The position numbers and the translations under genes were made by a program. Positions 59,543 to 64,000 of a stretch of 64,000 nucleotides of DNA are shown here, piece by piece. The DNA is from JBJXGV01 sp046160485. Lineage in GTDB: Bacteria > Orphanbacterota > Orphanbacteria > JBJXGV01. Numbering within the stretch: the first letter of the stretch is position 1; each line of letters begins with the position of its first letter. Under the pieces are notes generated by a model, which saw only the letters and a list, made by a program, of their open reading frames with translations, did not search any database and was not told where the DNA came from. Where the stretch lies: NCBI GenBank assembly GCA_046160485.1, contig JBJXGV010000028.1:62001-126000 (forward strand), written 5' to 3'.

Positions 59543-61099
59543 ATGGCAGTGACGGCGAGTTCAGCACTGGCGAACCCGTTTCGAACGGGGAGCGACGGCG
59601 AGCGGCGTCCGGGGCCGACGACGGTCGTTATCTTCGGCGCATCCGGCGACCTCGCGAAGAGAAAGCTCCTTCCCGCACTCGCGAGCCTTGCGGCGGACCG
59701 GCTCCTTCCCGCAGACATCAAGGTCGTCGGTTTCTCGCGATCTCCGAAGAGTGACGAAGTCTTTCGTTCCGAGATGCGCGCCGCGTGCGATGCGCACGCG
59801 CGCCGCCGGCCGATCGACGCGGCCGTTTGGGAAAGCTTTGCCGCGTCGCTTCACTACCAGGCTGGGCATTTCGACGACGCCGCCTCGTACGACGCGCTCG
59901 CCGCGCGCCTTCTCGAAATCGAGGGCGGGCGTTCGGAAGGACGCGCGCGCGTCATCTATCTCGCCGTTCCGCCCGAGTCGTACCCGTCGATCATCGAGCA
60001 CCTCGCGCGCGCCGGTCTCGTGTCGCGCGGCGGCGGCGCGCCGAATCACGGACGCGTCGTCTTCGAGAAACCGTTCGGCGTCGACCTCGAATCCGCGGTC
60101 GCTTTGAATCGCGCGGCGAACGCGCACATTCAAGAGCGCGACATCTTTCGCATCGACCACTATCTCGGCAAGGAGACCGTGCAGAACTTGCTCGTCTTTC
60201 GGTTCGGCAACGGGATCTTCGAGCCTGTGTGGAATCAGAAATACGTCGACCATGTGCAGATCACGGTCGGCGAGACGCTCGGCGTGGAATCGCGCGGCGT
60301 TTATTTCGACGCGGCGGGAATCCTGCGCGACATCGTGCAGAACCACATGTTTCAGCTCCTCGCGCTGACCGCGATGGAGCCGCCCGTCGCATTCGAGGCC
60401 AACGCGGTGCGCAACGAGAAGACGAAAGTACTCGCGGCGCTGCGGCCGATGCGCGTCGAGGAGGTTTCGCAGCGCGTCGTTCGCGGCCAGTACGGGCACG
60501 GCGCCGTCGCCGGCCACACGGTTCCCGGCTATCGCCAGGAGCCGAAGGTCTCGCCGACATCGACGACCGATACGTTCACGGCCTTGCGGGTCGACATTGA
60601 CAACTGGCGCTGGGCCGGCGTGCCGTTCTACCTGCGCGCCGGGAAGCGCATGCCGAAACGCGTCTCCGAGATCTCGATCCACTGGAAGGAAGTGCCGCAC
60701 CTTTTGTTTCGCTCGATCGGTTGCGCGCTCCCCGAGGGCAACGTGCTCGGCATTCGGATTCAGCCCGATGAAGGGATCTCGCTCAAGTTCGGATCGAAGG
60801 TTCCCGGACCGAACATCGACATTCATCCGGTGACGATGGAATTCCGTTACGGCACGTCGTTCGGCGCGGAACCGCCCGAGGCCTACGAGAGGCTATTGCT
60901 CGACGCGATGCTCGGCGATCCGACGCTCTTCATCCGCTCCGACGAAGTGGAAGCGGCGTGGGCCTATCTTGCGCCCGTGTTTGAGTCGTGGAGCGAGAGC
61001 GCGCCGCCCGCGTTTCCGAACTACGAGGCGGGGACATGGGGGCCTGACGACTCGGTCGAGTTGCTGGCGCGCGACGACCGCTTCTGGAGAACGTTGTGA
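59543..61099 (+). CDS. zwf: Glucose-6-phosphate 1-dehydrogenase Zwf
   Basis: Zwf oxidises glucose 6-phosphate to 6-phosphogluconolactone with NADP, the entry to the oxidative pentose phosphate pathway. The 518-residue product has the nucleotide-binding VIFGASGDLAKRKLLPAL and the catalytic motif FRIDHYLGKETVQNLL near residue 200, with the active His. Further family segments are PVWNQKYVDHVQI, YFDAAGILRDIVQNHM and VPFYLRAGKRM. A GAGGGAGG site (59531-59538) precedes the ATG at 59543, which rules out the long in-frame extension to 59069. It starts a zwf-pgl-glk-tkt operon. Confidence 0.97.
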   Translation: MAVTASSALANPFRTGSDGERRPGPTTVVIFGASGDLAKRKLLPALASLAADRLLPADIKVVGFSRSPKSDEVFRSEMRAACDAHARRRPIDAAVWESFAASLHYQAGHFDDAASYDALAARLLEIEGGRSEGRARVIYLAVPPESYPSIIEHLARAGLVSRGGGAPNHGRVVFEKPFGVDLESAVALNRAANAHIQERDIFRIDHYLGKETVQNLLVFRFGNGIFEPVWNQKYVDHVQITVGETLGVESRGVYFDAAGILRDIVQNHMFQLLALTAMEPPVAFEANAVRNEKTKVLAALRPMRVEEVSQRVVRGQYGHGAVAGHTVPGYRQEPKVSPTSTTDTFTALRVDIDNWRWAGVPFYLRAGKRMPKRVSEISIHWKEVPHLLFRSIGCALPEGNVLGIRIQPDEGISLKFGSKVPGPNIDIHPVTMEFRYGTSFGAEPPEAYERLLLDAMLGDPTLFIRSDEVEAAWAYLAPVFESWSESAPPAFPNYEAGTWGPDDSVELLARDDRFWRTL

Positions 61100-61899
61100 G
61101 CGCGCCGTGGCCGGGAGAGATCGTGGTGCGGAGCGATGCGGCGGATGTGGCGCGCGCGGCGGCGGAGCGGATCGCGGAGGCGTCCGCGCGCGCGGTCGCC
61201 GAGCGCGGCGAGTTTTCGATCGCGCTCGCCGGCGGAACCACGCCCGCGGCGACGTACGCGCTCCTCGCGAGCGCGCCGCTGCGCGACACGATCGCGTGGA
61301 GCGCGTGGCGGGTCTTCTTCGGCGATGAACGGTGGGTTGCGCCGGATCATCCTGATTCCAATTTCGGGATGGCGTCGCGCACGCTCCTTTCTCGGGTGCC
61401 GATCGACGCGGCGCGCGTGCATCCGATTCCAACAGACATGCCGGACGCCGAGCAAGCCGCCGAAGCGTACGAACGTCTCCTGCGCGCGAATCTCGGTGCC
61501 GCTGTCGGCGCGACGCCGCAACTCGACATGGTGCTTCTCGGAATGGGAGACGACGCGCACACCGCATCGCTCTTCGCCGGATCGCCGCTTCTTGCAGAGC
61601 GCGCGCGTGCGTATGGCGCGGCCCTGCGGCCGGCCGACGCGTCCATTCGCGTCAGCGCGACGCCCGCGCTCATTTGCGCATCGCGCGAGATCGCGGTCAT
61701 CGTGACGGGGAGCGCGAAATCGGCGCCGATCGTACGCGCGTGGGCGAGCGCAGCCGCCACGAGCGACGTCCCGATCACGCTCTTGCACGAGGCGCGCGGC
61801 AGCGTCACCTGGTTCTGCGACGCCGCGGCCGCGACACCGCCCGGCGGCGCGGTCCCCGCGACGGCGAGATTCACGACACGGGAGGCATGCCCGAAATGA
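61096..61899 (+). CDS. pgl: 6-phosphogluconolactonase Pgl
   Basis: Pgl hydrolyses 6-phosphogluconolactone to 6-phosphogluconate. The 267-residue product shows the family's FSIALAGGTTPAATYALLA, the sugar-phosphate segment VFFGDERWVAPDHPDSNFGMA and LDMVLLGMGDDAHTASLF with the catalytic His. The GTG start overlaps zwf by four bases. Gene order and motifs leave little doubt. Confidence 0.95.
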   Translation: MSAPWPGEIVVRSDAADVARAAAERIAEASARAVAERGEFSIALAGGTTPAATYALLASAPLRDTIAWSAWRVFFGDERWVAPDHPDSNFGMASRTLLSRVPIDAARVHPIPTDMPDAEQAAEAYERLLRANLGAAVGATPQLDMVLLGMGDDAHTASLFAGSPLLAERARAYGAALRPADASIRVSATPALICASREIAVIVTGSAKSAPIVRAWASAAATSDVPITLLHEARGSVTWFCDAAAATPPGGAVPATARFTTREACPK

Positions 61900-62891
61900 A
61901 AGTCCTCGCGGGCGATATCGGCGGAACGAAAACGCTGCTCGGCATCTATGAAAAAGGACCGGCGGGTTGGATTCGCCACGCCGAGCAAAACTCGCCGAGC
62001 CGCTCGGCGGCAAGTCTCGACGATCTCGTCGATGCGTTCGTTCGCGCGCATCCGATCCCGTTCGAAGCGGCATGCCTCGGAATCGCCGGGCCCGTGCAGG
62101 GGAATCGCGTCAAGGCGACGAACCTTCCATGGAATGTGGACGGGGCGGAGATCGCGCGCCGCATCAACACCCCGGCCATTTCGCTCATCAACGATTTTGC
62201 CGCGCAGACACTCGGCGTGCTCGAGATCGGCGCCGATGAACTCGTCGCGCTCAATCCCGACGCGGCGCCGCTCGATGCGGGCGCGCCGGCCGCGGCGATC
62301 GGCGCCGGCACCGGGCTCGGCGAGGCGATTCTCGCCCGCGTCGGCACGCGCCCGGTCGCGATCTCGACCGAAGGCGGGCACTGCGATTTTGCGCCGCGCA
62401 ACGAAATCGAGATCGACCTGCTTCGACACCTGCAGAAACGGTTCGGCCGGGTTTCGTACGAAAGAATTCTCTCCGGCCCCGGGCTTGCGAATGTTTATCG
62501 ATTCTTGAAGGAATCAGGCGCGCATCCGGAAGACGCGGCGCTGCGGGACGCCATCGCGGGTGCGCCCGATCCGTCGCCGCTCATCTCGCGCGCGGCGATC
62601 GAAGACAACGACCCGCTCGCGTCGCGTGCGCTCGAACTCTTCGTCACGATCTATGGCGCGGAGGCTGGCAACCTTGCGCTTCGCGCGATCGCGCGCGGCG
62701 GCGTCTTCGTCACGGGCGGCATCGCCGCGAAGATCCTCCCGCGTCTGCGCACCGGCGAGTTTCTCCGCGCGTTCATCGACAAAGGGCGCCTCAGTTCGCT
62801 CGTCGCCACGTTCCCCGTCTTCGTCGTACTCAATCCCAACACGGGCCTGCTCGGCGCTGCCGCCGAGGCGACTCGCATCGCGGAGGGTTAA
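61896..62891 (+). CDS. glk: Glucokinase Glk
   Basis: Glk phosphorylates glucose with ATP to glucose 6-phosphate, the substrate of zwf. The roughly 331-residue product belongs to the Glk family proper: VLAGDIGGTKTLLGIYE (ATP phosphate loop), TNLPWNVDG, LINDFAAQTLGV with the catalytic Asp, IGAGTGLGEAIL and STEGGHCDFAPR. Two ATGs are possible. The one at 61896 is chosen because GGGAGG (61880-61885) is at a working distance, whereas 61887 is only one base from it. The start overlaps the pgl stop by four bases. Confidence 0.95.
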   Translation: MKVLAGDIGGTKTLLGIYEKGPAGWIRHAEQNSPSRSAASLDDLVDAFVRAHPIPFEAACLGIAGPVQGNRVKATNLPWNVDGAEIARRINTPAISLINDFAAQTLGVLEIGADELVALNPDAAPLDAGAPAAAIGAGTGLGEAILARVGTRPVAISTEGGHCDFAPRNEIEIDLLRHLQKRFGRVSYERILSGPGLANVYRFLKESGAHPEDAALRDAIAGAPDPSPLISRAAIEDNDPLASRALELFVTIYGAEAGNLALRAIARGGVFVTGGIAAKILPRLRTGEFLRAFIDKGRLSSLVATFPVFVVLNPNTGLLGAAAEATRIAEG

Positions 62892-62897
62892 ACAGAC

Positions 62898-64000
62898 GTG
62901 ACACCTGTGACATCGATCACGCCGGATCTGCGGCAGCTTGCGGTGAACACGATTCGGATGCTTTCGGTCGACGCGGTCGAGAAGGCGAACTCGGGGCATC
63001 CGGGAACGCCGATGGGATTGGCCGACATCGCGCTCACGATTTGGACCGAGTTTCTCCGCTACGATCCGAGCGCGCCCGACTGGGAGAATCGCGACCGCTT
63101 CGTACTCTCCGCGGGGCACGCGTCGATGCTCCTCTACTCGCTCTTGCATCTCTCGGGATACGAGTTGTCACTCGATGATCTGCGCGCGTTTCGCCAGTGG
63201 GGGAGCCGGACTCCGGGCCACCCCGAGTTCGGGCACGCGCCCGGAGTCGAGGTGACGACCGGTCCTCTCGGGCAGGGCTTCGCAAATGGTGTCGGAATGG
63301 CGCTCGCGTCACGCATGATGGCCGCGCGTTTCACGAGCGAGGCGTGGTCACCGATCGATTACCGCGTCTTCGGCATCGTGAGCGACGGCGATCTCATGGA
63401 AGGCGTCGCGTGCGAAGCCGCGTCGATCGCCGGTCACCTGCGCCTGGGCAACTTGATCTACGTTTACGACGACAACGCGATCACGATCGAAGGCTCGACG
63501 CGCCTTGCGTTCTCCGAGGATGTCGTGAAGCGCTTCGAGGCGTGCGGCTGGGGAGCGGAGCGCGTCGACGGGCACGATCCGGACGCCGTGCGCGCGGCGA
63601 TCGCGCGCGCCGTCGCGGACACGGAGCGGCCCTCGCTCATCGCGGCGAAAACGACGATCGGCTACGGCAGCCCCGCGAAGGCGGGCACCGCGGAGGCGCA
63701 CGGATCGCCTCTCGGCAAGGATGAGGTCGCGAAGACGAAGGCCGCGCTCGGCTGGCCGGCGGAGCCAGCGTTTCTCGTTCCCGACGGCGTGCGCGAACTT
63801 TTCGCCGCGCGCGCGAAAGAGGGAGCGCGCGCGCGCGGCGATTGGGAGAGCCGCGTCGCAACCTGGCGGCGCGCGAACCCGGCCGCGGCGGCGCAGTACG
63901 ACGCGCATTGGGCGCGCGAAACCCCCAACGCGCTCGTGCGCGAGCTGGCGAAGTCCGTCGAGGGCGCCGCAGGTGCAACGCGCCAACTTTCCGGCAAGGT
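62898..64000 (+). CDS. tkt: Transketolase, N-terminal part (runs off the window)
   Basis: Transketolase moves two-carbon units between sugar phosphates using thiamine diphosphate. About 367 residues are present; the frame continues past base 64000. N-terminal signature: NTIRMLSVDAVEKANSGHPGTPMGLADI, preceded by a short Pro/Thr leader. Cofactor site: SDGDLMEGVACEAASIAGH, followed by YDDNAITIEGSTRLAFSEDV. GGAGGG (62882-62887) lies ten bases before the GTG at 62898. It completes the pentose phosphate operon, which could also feed sedoheptulose 7-phosphate to heptose synthesis. Confidence 0.95.
   Translation, partial: MTPVTSITPDLRQLAVNTIRMLSVDAVEKANSGHPGTPMGLADIALTIWTEFLRYDPSAPDWENRDRFVLSAGHASMLLYSLLHLSGYELSLDDLRAFRQWGSRTPGHPEFGHAPGVEVTTGPLGQGFANGVGMALASRMMAARFTSEAWSPIDYRVFGIVSDGDLMEGVACEAASIAGHLRLGNLIYVYDDNAITIEGSTRLAFSEDVVKRFEACGWGAERVDGHDPDAVRAAIARAVADTERPSLIAAKTTIGYGSPAKAGTAEAHGSPLGKDEVAKTKAALGWPAEPAFLVPDGVRELFAARAKEGARARGDWESRVATWRRANPAAAAQYDAHWARETPNALVRELAKSVEGAAGATRQLSGK

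Overview
The window is high-GC DNA from a Gram-negative, lipid-A-making bacterium. It carries BamA, a Skp-like chaperone, the Lpx enzymes, Kdo and heptose genes, MsbA and a Wza-type export lipoprotein. Several traits point away from Proteobacteria and towards the FCB group or a neighbouring candidate phylum such as Eisenbacteria, Latescibacteria or Gemmatimonadota: an LpxC-FabZ fusion, bacillithiol genes, a Minf_1886-type small protein, and a secreted Asp-box protein ending in a FlgD-like Ig sorting domain. This placement is an inference; there is no rRNA in the window.

Layout. Positions 1-55508 are an almost unbroken plus-strand array, with many neighbours overlapping by 1-17 bases. (1) 3-12445: the end of a ClpC-type AAA+ gene, bamA, skp, lpxD, lpxC-fabZ, lpxA, a Gfo/Idh oxidoreductase, a membrane methyltransferase-like protein, lpxB, a DUF374 acyltransferase-WaaA fusion, and lpxK. 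(2) 12432-19455: a metabolic insert with nadB, a MEMO/AMMECR1 pair, a SAM hydrolase, bshC, bshA and a Minf_1886-type protein. (3) 19561-32429: LPS core assembly with four GT9 transferases, msbA, gmhB, the split heptose kinase and adenylyltransferase, a WaaE-like GT2 and a catalytically degenerate partner, a GT4, a DUF3108 protein and a deoxyhypusine-synthase-like protein. (4) 32430-55508: an exopolysaccharide/O-antigen cluster behind a leader with a candidate promoter. It holds two initiating sugar-phosphate transferases, a Wza-like lipoprotein, a BY-kinase-like protein lacking the Walker A lysine, a nucleotidyltransferase, two alkaline-phosphatase-superfamily proteins (one apparently degenerate), a Wzx-like flippase, a DPM-like GT2, two giant paralogous membrane proteins, an aminotransferase/oxidoreductase/acetyltransferase trio for an acylamino sugar, three GT4s and a polyprenyl synthase. 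(5) 55539-55814: tRNA-Gly and tRNA-Cys behind a clear sigma70 promoter, then a terminator. (6) 59338-55851, minus strand: a small YvlD/holin-like membrane protein and the secreted Asp-box protein. (7) 59543-64000, plus strand: zwf, pgl, glk and a truncated tkt, an oxidative pentose phosphate operon.

Together the genes describe envelope construction from lipid A to Kdo, heptose core and surface polysaccharide. The most unusual points are the acyltransferase-WaaA fusion and the three apparent pseudoenzymes (GT2, BY-kinase, alkaline phosphatase fold), each encoded beside or near an intact relative or a pathway partner. No stretch longer than about 260 bases lacks a gene; no insertion sequence or CRISPR array was seen.
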